DNA of 64,000 bases from Flavobacteriaceae bacterium (GTDB lineage: Bacteria; Bacteroidota; Bacteroidia; Flavobacteriales; Flavobacteriaceae): positions 1 to 64,000 of the forward strand of contig JABXHN010000003.1 of the NCBI GenBank assembly GCA_013373635.1. Direction: 5' to 3'. Shown in pieces: positions 8,563 to 17,844 of this stretch (within the stretch, counting starts at the first letter, position 1; each line of letters starts with the position of its first letter). The notes beneath the pieces are model-generated. The model was not told the DNA's origin. It did not search any database and worked only from the letters and a program-made list of their open reading frames with translations. Position numbers and translations under genes: made by a program.

Positions 8563-9273
8563 ATGGATAGAAGAGAGAGTTTAAAGTCCATCGTACTTGG
8601 ATCACTGGCCGGAAGCTTTGCACTTTCGTGTAAGGGTGAACTAGAAGAACAAGAACTTGCTGTTATTGCTGATGGAGCTACTGTTTACGGTAGAACTGCT
8701 GAAGAGAAAGCAATCGACGAACAACTGTACGCTGAGCAATTTTTTAACGAGCACGAAATGGATACCCTTAGAGTGCTCTGTGCTTTGATATTGCCTGCAA
8801 ATAGTGAATTTGGATCTGCAACTGATGCTGGAAGCCCAGATTTTATAGAGTTTATGGCAAAGGATTACCCAGCATTTCAACAGCGATTAAGAGGAGGTTT
8901 AATGTGGTTAGATCACGAGTCAAACATTCGTTTTGAAAAAGAGTTTAAATTCTTAGAAGAGTTAAATCAAAAGCAGTTACTCGATGGTATTGCCTATTAC
9001 GATTACGATACCCCTTCATCAAAACGTCCTTTTGAAGTCAATTTCTTCTCCCTAGTCAGAAATTTAACCCTCACAGGTTATTTTACATCTGAGATGGGAA
9101 TTAAAGATCTAGGATATAAAGGAAATACCCCAAATGTTTGGGATGGTGTTCCTCAGGAAGTCCTCGACAAACACGGAGTTTCATATGAAAAAGAGTGGTT
9201 GGCAAAATGCATTGACCAATCAAAAAGAGCTGATTTGGCCCAGTGGGATGATGAAGGTAATTTGTTGACCTAA
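8563..9273 (+). CDS. Gluconate 2-dehydrogenase subunit 3-like protein with Tat/lipoprotein signal
   Basis: The product (236 aa) begins MDRRESLKSIVLGSLAGSF followed by ALSC. This combines a twin-arginine motif with a lipobox cysteine near residue 23. The middle region (HEMDTLRVLCALILPANSE..GSPDFIEFMAKDYP) matches the gluconate 2-dehydrogenase subunit 3 family, small partners needed for export and maturation of GMC catalytic subunits. It starts two bases after the GMC stop, so the two are coupled. Its 3' end overlaps the convergent methyltransferase gene by four bases. Confidence 0.9.
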   Translation: MDRRESLKSIVLGSLAGSFALSCKGELEEQELAVIADGATVYGRTAEEKAIDEQLYAEQFFNEHEMDTLRVLCALILPANSEFGSATDAGSPDFIEFMAKDYPAFQQRLRGGLMWLDHESNIRFEKEFKFLEELNQKQLLDGIAYYDYDTPSSKRPFEVNFFSLVRNLTLTGYFTSEMGIKDLGYKGNTPNVWDGVPQEVLDKHGVSYEKEWLAKCIDQSKRADLAQWDDEGNLLT

Positions 9274-10445
9274 GCCTTCTGACAGACTAAAACAACAGCC
9301 TGGTTGTTAAAATCAGTTGTAAAGAATAAATATTGAGCACCGCCATCTTTTATGCGGTGCTTTTTTTTGAGCTGTTCTACGCTGATTTTAAAATTTCTAC
9401 AACTGATATTGGCCTTTGTATTTTCAAATGGCTTTAGGTTTTTCTTATTGTAGAAAAGTACTTCATTGATTTTAAAGATTCTCCCAGGGAATTCAATCAA
9501 CTCATCAGATGTGTATAGATGCGTATTCGAATGCAGTTTACCAAGCTTAAAATGCTTAGCGATTGTTTTAAACATCCCGATCTTTAAAAGAGCTACATTG
9601 GGCTCGTAGAGGTAGCTGCCAATTGGAGTAGGGGTTATATTGGTTTTTTCTTCTGAATCGATTAAACTATTAAAATCCAAATGAGGACTCTCTAGATTAA
9701 CCGCTTTAACTGTAGGAGTTTGATCAAAATTCTTTTTTAAGATCCACAACAGTTCCTTGAGTTCGTTTTTTACAGCTAGAGCAATAATCTCCTTAACACC
9801 ACTTAAATCTTTGATTCCTTGGCTTATATCAAGTAAGGGGGCTGTTTTAAGCATTATTAGAGGTGCTTTATCAAACAACATTTCTAAATGCATAGGAACA
9901 TCAGGCTTGCAATCACTTAGAAAAAACACTCTGTTTTTTTGATGGTCCCTACGATCAGGATCAATATAGATCATATCGTACAGCTGATTTGAGTTGAGAA
10001 CCGTAGCAATTCCATCTTCGTTGTAGCAGTTAATGTTATTTGCATTTAGTACACTGAAATTGTGTTGAACGATTTCAGCGAGCTCTGGGTTGATTTCAAA
10101 GTGATCGACTGATATGGCTTTTTTAGCAAAGTAAAAAGTATCCACTCCAAGCCCTCCACTGAGATCGGCAATTCGATTTGCTGTAGTTAAATTGGATTTA
10201 TAGGCTGCCGTTAATTCGGAAGAGGTTTGTTCAATATGGAGTTTTTTAGGGTATAAAATACCCTGGGTATGATACCAAGTTGGAAGCTTGTATTTAGCCT
10301 TTTTAGCAGACTCAATTTGCTCGACAAGTTCTTTGTTTGAAATTCCTTCAAAATAGGGCTTAGAAAGTAAAACTGACATGATGTCAGTGCCTATATTATT
10401 TTCTATAAACTCTTGAATACCAGTATTTAATATGAGTTTATTCAA
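9270..10445 (-). CDS. Class I SAM-dependent methyltransferase with THUMP-like domain (PG_1098-type)
   Basis: The 391-residue protein has an N-terminal ferredoxin-like helical region, then a SAM-binding motif I at about residues 93-104 (IADLSGGLGVDT). A catalytic DPDRRD loop, comparable to DPPRR in RNA/DNA methyltransferases, follows near residue 162. The C-terminal third, beginning about residue 300, is THUMP-like. This layout is the Bacteroidota PG_1098 family, presumed RNA methyltransferases with unknown target. It is the last gene of a minus-strand run with the permease, rsmE and tsaD, seven bases after the permease gene. Confidence 0.88.
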   Translation of the reverse strand: MNKLILNTGIQEFIENNIGTDIMSVLLSKPYFEGISNKELVEQIESAKKAKYKLPTWYHTQGILYPKKLHIEQTSSELTAAYKSNLTTANRIADLSGGLGVDTFYFAKKAISVDHFEINPELAEIVQHNFSVLNANNINCYNEDGIATVLNSNQLYDMIYIDPDRRDHQKNRVFFLSDCKPDVPMHLEMLFDKAPLIMLKTAPLLDISQGIKDLSGVKEIIALAVKNELKELLWILKKNFDQTPTVKAVNLESPHLDFNSLIDSEEKTNITPTPIGSYLYEPNVALLKIGMFKTIAKHFKLGKLHSNTHLYTSDELIEFPGRIFKINEVLFYNKKNLKPFENTKANISCRNFKISVEQLKKKHRIKDGGAQYLFFTTDFNNQAVVLVCQKA

Positions 10446-10452
10446 AGTAATA

Positions 10453-11541
10453 CTATAAATTTTTCGTAAGACTTTTTACAAAGCTATAATCCTTGAAAAA
10501 CACCTTTAAAATCACCTTTAAGGAGGTGTAAAAAGGTATTGCTAAGACCATCCCTATAGGTCCTGATACGAGTCCTCCTACAACTATTATTAGGAAGATT
10601 TCAAGTGGGTGTGATTTGACGCTATTGGAGAAGATAAACGGTTGAGTAAATAAATTATCTACTAATTGTCCAACTGCAAATCCGATGAGTACATAAATGG
10701 TTTTTGGTAAAATAAAATCTGCAAAATCAGCTCCTAAAAAACTACTCATTGTTAAACTACTCATTAAAAGGGCTCCTAAAACTGGGCCTATGTATGGGAT
10801 GAGATTTAATAATGCACATAAAAAAGCGATGATCATAGCATTTGGAACCTCAAAGATGGTCAAACTGATGGTATAGATTAAGAAGAGGATTAAAATCTGC
10901 AGTAAAAGCCCTAAAAAATAACGAGATAATAAGTTTTTAATAGTGCTAAATGCCTCTTTGCTCTTTTGGTGCTTTTCTTTTGGCATAAAAAGCAATATGG
11001 TGTTTTCCAACATTTTACTGTCCTTTAAAAAGAAAAAAGAAATAAATAAAGTTGCAAATAAACCAGCGCTAAAACTACCTAAGAAACCTAAAAGACCATT
11101 GATGACCTCTGGAATAAACTCTAAATTGAGCCCTTTAATACCTGAGAGGCTCTCAGTTCCCAGATCTATACTAGTAGGATCTATGTTGAGGTGTAGTAAT
11201 AATTCGTTGTAAGATGCTTCAGTACTCGTTTTGAGTTCTGATATGTTTAATAGGCTGAGGTTTTCACCTTGTTGAACTAAAAGTGGTATAAAAAGAAAGA
11301 ACAATCCTGTAAACACCCCTAAGATCATCAACATACTCACAAGAGCGGCTATTGATTGATTGAATTTGAGTTTGTTCTTAAGAAAAAGGACTACAGGTCT
11401 TCCAATAAGCGATAAAACACTTGCTAATAGTATGTATAGCAAAACAATTTTGATGCTGATCAGTAGTTTTAAAAGCAGGTAAATACCCACTAAAATAAGG
11501 ACAGCTCTAATGATGCCATCTGCTATAGTCTTAGAATTCAT
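10453..11541 (-). CDS. AI-2E family transporter (PerM-like permease)
   Basis: The 362-residue hydrophobic protein has the family layout: paired N-terminal helices (residues 10-50), a helix near 62-85, a long soluble loop, then five helices ending with GGLVSGPIGMVLAIPFYTSLKVILK. The segments LNLIPYIGPVLGALLM and the terminal PIGMVLAIP are diagnostic of PF01594. The family name comes from AI-2 export in E. coli, but most members have other or unknown roles, including Na+/H+ antiport. It lies one base downstream of rsmE and is likely co-transcribed. Confidence 0.92.
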   Translation of the reverse strand: MNSKTIADGIIRAVLILVGIYLLLKLLISIKIVLLYILLASVLSLIGRPVVLFLKNKLKFNQSIAALVSMLMILGVFTGLFFLFIPLLVQQGENLSLLNISELKTSTEASYNELLLHLNIDPTSIDLGTESLSGIKGLNLEFIPEVINGLLGFLGSFSAGLFATLFISFFFLKDSKMLENTILLFMPKEKHQKSKEAFSTIKNLLSRYFLGLLLQILILFLIYTISLTIFEVPNAMIIAFLCALLNLIPYIGPVLGALLMSSLTMSSFLGADFADFILPKTIYVLIGFAVGQLVDNLFTQPFIFSNSVKSHPLEIFLIIVVGGLVSGPIGMVLAIPFYTSLKVILKVFFKDYSFVKSLTKNL

Positions 11542-11542
11542 A

Positions 11543-12250
11543 TCAACTGTTTTTGGAGTTAAACAACACTGTTGCGTAAACTGCAGCAGTCTCCGTTCTC
11601 AATCGTTTGTGACCTAAAGATACAGCTTTAAAACCAGCATTGAGAGCTAGATCGATTTCTTCTTTAGAGAAATCTCCCTCAGGTCCTATAAGGATGATGC
11701 AATCTTCATTAGCAACTAAGCTATCGTCTAAGAAGACTCTAGGTTGATCATCTTCACAATGAGCTATATACAAAGATCCAGAGTGATTTTTGCTTAAAAA
11801 CTCTTTTAGTGTTTTCAAAGGTAGAAGGTTTGGTTTATAGACTTCAAGAGACTGCTTTAATGCAGATTGAATCACTCGTTCAAATCGATCTTCTTTGATG
11901 ACTCTACGCTCAGATTGATCACATATGACTGGTTGTATCGTACTGATACCTATTTCTGTAGCTTTTTCTAAAAACCATTCGTAGCGATCGTTATTTTTTG
12001 TCGGCGCAACCACCATAGTCAATTGAGCCTTTGGAGGCTGTTTTAGATGACTTTCAGTAAGCTCAATGTCTACTGAATTAGAGCTTATCATACGAATAGC
12101 TCCCTTTGCTAATAACCCATTTCCATTGGTGAAATGAACAATATCACCTATATTTTTGCGAAGCACTTTCACCAAGTGATTGCGTTCTTCACGATCGAGC
12201 GTACAACTCGTTTGTCCTTCTTTTAATTCGCTGTTGTAAAATAATTGCAT
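11543..12250 (-). CDS. rsmE: 16S rRNA (uracil-1498-N3)-methyltransferase RsmE
   Basis: RsmE methylates U1498 of 16S rRNA. The PUA-like N-terminal domain (LDREERNHLVKVLRKNIGD) and SPOUT knot (CIILIGPEGDFSKEEIDLAL, then SLGHKRLRTETAA) are clear. The frame is open to 12307, but I place the start at the ATG at 12250 (MQLFYNSE). This matches the usual family N terminus, gives 235 residues and leaves one base after the tsaD stop. It forms a tight run with tsaD and the downstream permease gene. Confidence 0.95.
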   Translation of the reverse strand: MQLFYNSELKEGQTSCTLDREERNHLVKVLRKNIGDIVHFTNGNGLLAKGAIRMISSNSVDIELTESHLKQPPKAQLTMVVAPTKNNDRYEWFLEKATEIGISTIQPVICDQSERRVIKEDRFERVIQSALKQSLEVYKPNLLPLKTLKEFLSKNHSGSLYIAHCEDDQPRVFLDDSLVANEDCIILIGPEGDFSKEEIDLALNAGFKAVSLGHKRLRTETAAVYATVLFNSKNS

Positions 12251-12251
12251 C

Positions 12252-13274
12252 TTAAATATGGTATCGAGCCTTTGCTGTAATCTTTTGCTCTGAAAAATCA
12301 CTTTCAAGATATTTCAAATATCCCACTATTCCAATCATTGCAGCATTATCAGTACAATATTCGAATTTTGGCAGGTGAACCTTCCATCCTAAATCGTTCT
12401 CAGCCTGCTTTAAAGCGTCTCTAATCCCTTTATTTGCAGAAACACCACCACCAATACCAATTTCTTTAATTCCAGTTTCTTTAGAGGCTTTTTGAAGTTT
12501 GTCCATTAAAATAGAAACAATGCTGTATTGAATTGAAGCACAAATATCTTCTTTGTTTTCTTCGATAAAGTTCTCATTTTGTGTCATCTGATCTCTTAAA
12601 AAGTATAAAATACTTGTTTTTAGACCACTAAAACTAAAGTTCAATCCCTTGACCTTTGGTTTGGGAAATGGAAAAGCCTTTGGGTTTCCACTTTGAGCGT
12701 ATTTGTCAATAAGGGGTCCTCCAGGATAGGGAAATCCCAATAATTTAGCGGATTTATCAAAGGCTTCACCAACAGCATCATCGATGGTTTCTCCTAAGAC
12801 TTCCATATCAAAATAACTGTTGACTTTGATGATTTGAGTATGACCTCCAGAAATTGTCAATGCTAAAAATGGGAACTCAGGCATTGGTTTATCCATTTCA
12901 TCTTTGATAAAATGAGCTAAAACATGTCCTTGAAGGTGATTTACTTCGATTAAAGGGATGTTTAAACCAAGTGCTAAAGACTTGGCGAATGAGGTTCCAA
13001 CCAATAATGAACCCATAAGTCCAGGTCCACGTGTAAAAGCTATGGCAGATACGTCTTTTTTGTCGATATTTGCTTTAGCTAAGGCCTGGTGTACAACCGG
13101 TAAAATGTGTTGTTGATGAGCTCTAGAAGCGAGTTCAGGAACGACACCTCCGTATTCTTGGTGAATTTTTTGTGAAGCTACAACATTGCTCAACAGTAAA
13201 TCGTCCTTGAAAACTGCTGCCGCAGTATCGTCACAAGAGGATTCAATAGCTAATATGTAAATGGGTTGTTTCAC
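12252..13274 (-). CDS. tsaD: tRNA N6-adenosine threonylcarbamoyltransferase TsaD
   Basis: TsaD transfers the threonylcarbamoyl group to A37 of ANN-decoding tRNAs, with TsaB/TsaE. Diagnostic segments are ILAIESSCDDTAAA at the N terminus, the HLQGHVLAH metal-binding histidines near residue 112, SGGHTQ, and the C-terminal IGGGVSAN and CTDNAAMIG. The 340-residue length is standard. It is the first gene of the minus-strand run and has its own -33/-7 promoter just upstream. Confidence 0.97.
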   Translation of the reverse strand: MKQPIYILAIESSCDDTAAAVFKDDLLLSNVVASQKIHQEYGGVVPELASRAHQQHILPVVHQALAKANIDKKDVSAIAFTRGPGLMGSLLVGTSFAKSLALGLNIPLIEVNHLQGHVLAHFIKDEMDKPMPEFPFLALTISGGHTQIIKVNSYFDMEVLGETIDDAVGEAFDKSAKLLGFPYPGGPLIDKYAQSGNPKAFPFPKPKVKGLNFSFSGLKTSILYFLRDQMTQNENFIEENKEDICASIQYSIVSILMDKLQKASKETGIKEIGIGGGVSANKGIRDALKQAENDLGWKVHLPKFEYCTDNAAMIGIVGYLKYLESDFSEQKITAKARYHI

Positions 13275-13291
13275 GATTCAAATTTAAAGTA

Positions 13292-13319
13292 CAAAGGTAA
13301 AACATAAAGAACTATCAAA
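13292..13319 (-). promoter_or_regulatory. Bacteroidota-type promoter for tsaD
   Basis: On the minus strand a TTTG at 13316-13319 and a TACCTTTG at 13292-13299 (consensus TAnnTTTG) are separated by 16 bases. The predicted start of transcription is about ten bases upstream of the tsaD ATG. Confidence 0.5.
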
Positions 13320-16300
13320 AAACTAAGATCTATAGGATTTAAATTAGCGAGAAATATCGCTATTGTATTGGTGGTCTTAACTGCTATAGGATCTATTGGC
13401 TCTGTTCAAACTACACTTGCTGGATGGCTTGTTAACTCTATCAATGAGAACTACGACGTCTCCATTAAAATCGATCGTGTCAAAACTTCATTTTTAAACT
13501 TCAACATCAGTTTAACCGATGTATTAATTGAGGATCCAGTTCAAGATACGATTATTTACGCTTCTGAAATTAAATCGAAGCTCTACAATCTAAAAGTAAT
13601 TGCGGGTGGTCCTATAAATCTGAGTAAAGTTCAATTTGAAGATTTTAAATTAGAAATCAATACCCCAAAAGATAGCAGTTATAATTATCTAGATCAATTT
13701 GTTCAGAAATTGTCAAAAAAAGAAGGGGAGTCCAGCTTTTATATGAGTTCGGATGGAATTGAACTCTCTAATGGCCAGCTTAAAATACACAATCCCAATG
13801 TTCAAAATCCATTAGTTTTTTTTGACAGTATTCATATCAAAACAGATCGATTTATTATAGATCAAAAAGAATTGAAAACTTCTATTGAACAATTGAGTTT
13901 TAAGTTGAACGACATCCAATTAAAAAAGGCTTCTTCTGATTTCTATTACAGCCCACAACAGATGCGTTTTGATCAATTGAAACTTCAAACAGAAGGATCA
14001 TCCCTTAAAGGAGTTTTATCAATGGATTATGACCCAGGAGCTTTTAAGGATTTTTACAACAGTGTGACGCTACACTTACAATCCGAAGAAGTGTTGATAG
14101 ATTTAGATGAAATCAATCCATTTAAAAAGGTTTTTGGCGACGGCTTAACAGCTGAATTAGCATTAAATCTCGATGGAACCCTCAATGATTTAAATGCAGA
14201 TGTACAGTATTTAAACATTTCTAATACCGGAATTAGAGGGGTTTTTAATTTTCAGAATCTATTTGATTCAAATCAGCGTTTTAAACTAGTGACCACTATT
14301 AAGAATTTAGAATCAAACTCCAGAGATTTAAAGCGTATTTTGCCCTATCATTTAAATGGCGTTTTACCTAATTCATTCAATCGAATGGGTCGAATTCAAA
14401 TAATTGGTACCACTGAGTTCTCCAAGAATCAGTTGGTGTCTAACAACAACATCAGAACCGATTTGGGGGCCATTTATTCCGATATTAAAATTGATCGAAT
14501 TACGGACTTAGAAAATGCGGAGTATTTAGGTTTTATATCGCTGATAGATTTTGATTTAGGAAGCTATTTGTTTGCAGATCATTCCTTTTCAAATACGACC
14601 ATGGATGCGAATATTTCAGGCAAAGGATTTTTGAGGTCAACGGTAAACACAAAGGCTGAAGGACTGATTTACAATACTACTTACAACGGCTATAACTATT
14701 CGAATATTGAATTAGCAGGTCTTTTTAAAAACGAGTTGTTTGACGGTAGTATTAATATAGACGATCCCAATTGTAAATTGGAGTTTAACGGTCTTGCAGA
14801 TTTGTCAAACGCCCCTAATGAGTTTAATTACACAGCTCATCTCAAAGAAGTCGATCTTCACAAATTAAATTATGTAAAAGACAGTATTGCACTATTTAAA
14901 GGTGAAATTAACACTGCTTTAAAAGGGATGAGTATCGATGATGTGGTGGGAACCATCAATTTTAAAAACACTCAATACATCAATCCTGAAACTACCTTTA
15001 ATTTTGAAGATTTTTCGATTCGAGCTGAGCAGTTAAGCGATCAACAAAGGCGTATCAGTATCGATTCCAAAGATATTGTCACTGGATTTATCGAAGGAAA
15101 TTTCAAGCTCTTAGAGGCTTCTAAGCTGTTGAAAAACTCGATGGGCTCTCTGTATGCGAACTATATTCCACATAGCATCGCCAAAGGACAGGAGTTTCAG
15201 TTTAATTTTAGAGTTTACAACAAGCTAGTTGAAGTGTTTTTACCTCAACTGCAATTTGCTCCCAACACTCTAATGAAAGGAGAAGTAGTCGCTGATCTAG
15301 ACGATTTTAAAATTGATTTTAAATCACCTTCTGTTCACTACAACAATACCGTATTAGATAGCGTCGTATTAAAAATTGACACAAAAAACCCACTGTTTAA
15401 ATCCTATGCCTCAGTGGCAGCTGTTCAAAACAATTACTACAACTTTAAAGATTTTGAAATCATCAATAACAACATTAAAGACACCTTGTTTTTTAGAACT
15501 GAATTTAGTGGAGATGATGCTAAAAAGGATTTATACGCTCTAAATTTTTACCACACCTTTAACGAAAACAACGAATCAGTTGTCGGGTTAAAACGCTCAA
15601 CCATTAAGCTAAAAGGCTACGATTGGATTGTAAACACAAATAACAACGAGCGCAATAAGGTCGTATACAACCCTAAGAGAGACAGTCTGCAAATCGATCG
15701 TATCGCATTCAATTCAAAATTGGGTGAACGAATAGAGGTTGAGGGATATTTAAGAGATTCAACTCAGACCAACATACAACTTAGATTGGATCAGGTTGCG
15801 CTTAAAAAAATCACACCTAGTATTGATAGTTTGGCTCTTGACGGAAAGGTCACTGGGCTTGTAAGTTATCAGCAATTGGAAAAGAAATTTTACCCATCTT
15901 CAAAGGTGTCAATCGAGGATTTCTCAGTCAACGACTTTATTTTAGGAAAAATGGATGTTGATGTTTTAGGTACCAGTGATTTTGAAAACTTTATCATCAA
16001 TGGTAAAATTGTATCAGATCAAGAGGAGCAACTCAGGCTTTTAGGAGATATCAAAAGGGATGATCAGGGAAATTTAATTTCTAATCTTTTGGCGAGTTTT
16101 AACGGATTTAGACTAGAGCCATTTAGTCCTCTTGGGAAAAATGTTTTACATCGTATTAGAGGGGGACTCTTTGGAAATGCTAAAATTATAGGGGATTTGA
16201 CCAATCCATCAATGGAAGGAGAACTCACGCTGAGTCAGGGAGGTATTATGTTTCCATATCTCAATATGGATTATGACTTTGGAGCGACTCAATCAATTGT

Positions 16301-17699
16301 GTTACACGATCAAACCTTTGAATTTGAAAACATCAATCTAAGAGACACTTCGGATTTAACAAATGCTTTTATGAGTGGAAGTATTTCACATCAGTCTTTT
16401 AGAAATTGGATTCTGGATTTAAATATCAGTACGCAAGAGGACAATGCATTTAAAATTCTAGATACTCCATACGAACCTAAGCGATTGTACTACGGCCAAG
16501 GGTATTTTACTGGTACAGCTTCTATTAAAGGACCTACCAAAAGCTTAGATATTGCCATCGAGGGTAAAACTGCAGCAGGTACTACGATCAAAATACCTAT
16601 TGAAGACGCTCAAAGTGTCGGGGATTATGAATTTATAAATTTTGTGGAACGATCAGCAATCGGGACAGTTGAGAAAGGAGAACTAGTTGAAAATTATTCA
16701 GGTTTGGATTTGGCTTTTAATTTAGAGGTAACTCCTGAGGCTGAAGTTGAAATCGTAATTGATCCCGATACTGGAAGTTCCTTAAAAGGTACTGGAAACG
16801 GAAATATCTACATGGATATCAACACCTTGGGTAAATTCAATATGTTTGGTGAATTTGTAGTGTCAACGGGAACCTATGCCTATAAATTTGGAGGATTTAT
16901 CGATAAAAAGTTTAAAGTAAACTCTGGAGGAAGAATTAGTTGGGAAGGAGATCCACTTCTCGCTCAGCTCGATTTAGAGGCGGCTTACAGTCTTTATGCA
17001 AATCCAGCGCCACTTCTTGAAGATCCTGGTTATACACAACGTATTCCGACTGATGTGATAGTTCGCTTAAACGGGGCTTTAGAAAATCCCAATATCGATT
17101 TTGATATTGAATTTCCTGGAACCAATTCGGTTGTTAAGTCAGAACTTCTCTACGCACTTCAGGATCCGACGGTACAAGATCGCAACGCTTTCTTTTTGTT
17201 AGCTCAAGGAAGTTTCGTCAACGACGCTACAGGGTTAAATCAACAGGCTGTTACTGGAAACTTATTACAATCAGCTTCAGGGTTTTTAAATTCAATTCTC
17301 GATGGGAATAATGACAAGGTTAATTTTGGTGTCTCCTATGAACAAGGCTTTTTGGATCGTCAGTCCAACCTTCAAACAGATAATGAAATAGGTTTTTCAC
17401 TTTCAACTCAACTCAGTGATCGAGTGTTGTTTAACGGTCGATTAGGGGTGCCAATAGGTGGTGGAGTTACCGAGAATGTAGTAGGAGGTGATGCAGAGCT
17501 TCAATTGTTGCTCAATGAAGACGGTAGTTTAAGTGCTAAGGTTTTTAATAGAGAAAATGAATATCACCAACTACTGTTAGATTATCAAGGATATACTCAG
17601 GGAGTTGGACTCACTTATAGGGTCGACTTTAACTCCATGTCAGAACTAGTGAGAAAATTTTGGGGACAACAAAACAAGACTAGTAAAATTGACAAATAA
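13314..17699 (+). CDS. TamB/DUF490-like translocation and assembly module protein
   Basis: This very large protein has an N-terminal signal anchor, a long repetitive beta-rich body of AsmA/TamB type, and a C-terminal TamB domain from about residue 1090 (FNMFGEFVVSTGTYAYKFGG, then LLAQGSFVNDATGLNQQAV). TamB-like proteins bridge inner and outer membranes and are implicated in lipid transport and outer-membrane protein assembly. The frame has no ATG at the expected start. From codon 13314 (ATC) it reads IKKLRSIGFKLARNIAIVL, exactly the basic plus hydrophobic anchor expected. Annotating at the TTG at 13368 or GTG at 13371 would cut off the basic part. The divergent tsaD gene begins 40 bases upstream. 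The gene identity is secure; the start is not. Confidence 0.88.
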   Translation: MKKLRSIGFKLARNIAIVLVVLTAIGSIGSVQTTLAGWLVNSINENYDVSIKIDRVKTSFLNFNISLTDVLIEDPVQDTIIYASEIKSKLYNLKVIAGGPINLSKVQFEDFKLEINTPKDSSYNYLDQFVQKLSKKEGESSFYMSSDGIELSNGQLKIHNPNVQNPLVFFDSIHIKTDRFIIDQKELKTSIEQLSFKLNDIQLKKASSDFYYSPQQMRFDQLKLQTEGSSLKGVLSMDYDPGAFKDFYNSVTLHLQSEEVLIDLDEINPFKKVFGDGLTAELALNLDGTLNDLNADVQYLNISNTGIRGVFNFQNLFDSNQRFKLVTTIKNLESNSRDLKRILPYHLNGVLPNSFNRMGRIQIIGTTEFSKNQLVSNNNIRTDLGAIYSDIKIDRITDLENAEYLGFISLIDFDLGSYLFADHSFSNTTMDANISGKGFLRSTVNTKAEGLIYNTTYNGYNYSNIELAGLFKNELFDGSINIDDPNCKLEFNGLADLSNAPNEFNYTAHLKEVDLHKLNYVKDSIALFKGEINTALKGMSIDDVVGTINFKNTQYINPETTFNFEDFSIRAEQLSDQQRRISIDSKDIVTGFIEGNFKLLEASKLLKNSMGSLYANYIPHSIAKGQEFQFNFRVYNKLVEVFLPQLQFAPNTLMKGEVVADLDDFKIDFKSPSVHYNNTVLDSVVLKIDTKNPLFKSYASVAAVQNNYYNFKDFEIINNNIKDTLFFRTEFSGDDAKKDLYALNFYHTFNENNESVVGLKRSTIKLKGYDWIVNTNNNERNKVVYNPKRDSLQIDRIAFNSKLGERIEVEGYLRDSTQTNIQLRLDQVALKKITPSIDSLALDGKVTGLVSYQQLEKKFYPSSKVSIEDFSVNDFILGKMDVDVLGTSDFENFIINGKIVSDQEEQLRLLGDIKRDDQGNLISNLLASFNGFRLEPFSPLGKNVLHRIRGGLFGNAKIIGDLTNPSMEGELTLSQGGIMFPYLNMDYDFGATQSIVLHDQTFEFENINLRDTSDLTNAFMSGSISHQSFRNWILDLNISTQEDNAFKILDTPYEPKRLYYGQGYFTGTASIKGPTKSLDIAIEGKTAAGTTIKIPIEDAQSVGDYEFINFVERSAIGTVEKGELVENYSGLDLAFNLEVTPEAEVEIVIDPDTGSSLKGTGNGNIYMDINTLGKFNMFGEFVVSTGTYAYKFGGFIDKKFKVNSGGRISWEGDPLLAQLDLEAAYSLYANPAPLLEDPGYTQRIPTDVIVRLNGALENPNIDFDIEFPGTNSVVKSELLYALQDPTVQDRNAFFLLAQGSFVNDATGLNQQAVTGNLLQSASGFLNSILDGNNDKVNFGVSYEQGFLDRQSNLQTDNEIGFSLSTQLSDRVLFNGRLGVPIGGGVTENVVGGDAELQLLLNEDGSLSAKVFNRENEYHQLLLDYQGYTQGVGLTYRVDFNSMSELVRKFWGQQNKTSKIDK

Positions 17700-17844
17700 G
17701 TGATTTTAATTTATTTAATTTAATATTTAGCATTATTTAGCTTATATTTTTGACAATCTACACTTAAATTGTTTTAGGTGTAAAATATTGCATAACATAG
17801 TTAGGTTATTGCACTAAAGTTTGATAATTTTACGGCCTTACAAT

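Noticed and set aside
17821-17844. Upstream TTG start for pfkA
   Set aside because: It adds eight residues not typical of PfkA; ATG 17845 gives the family N terminus.
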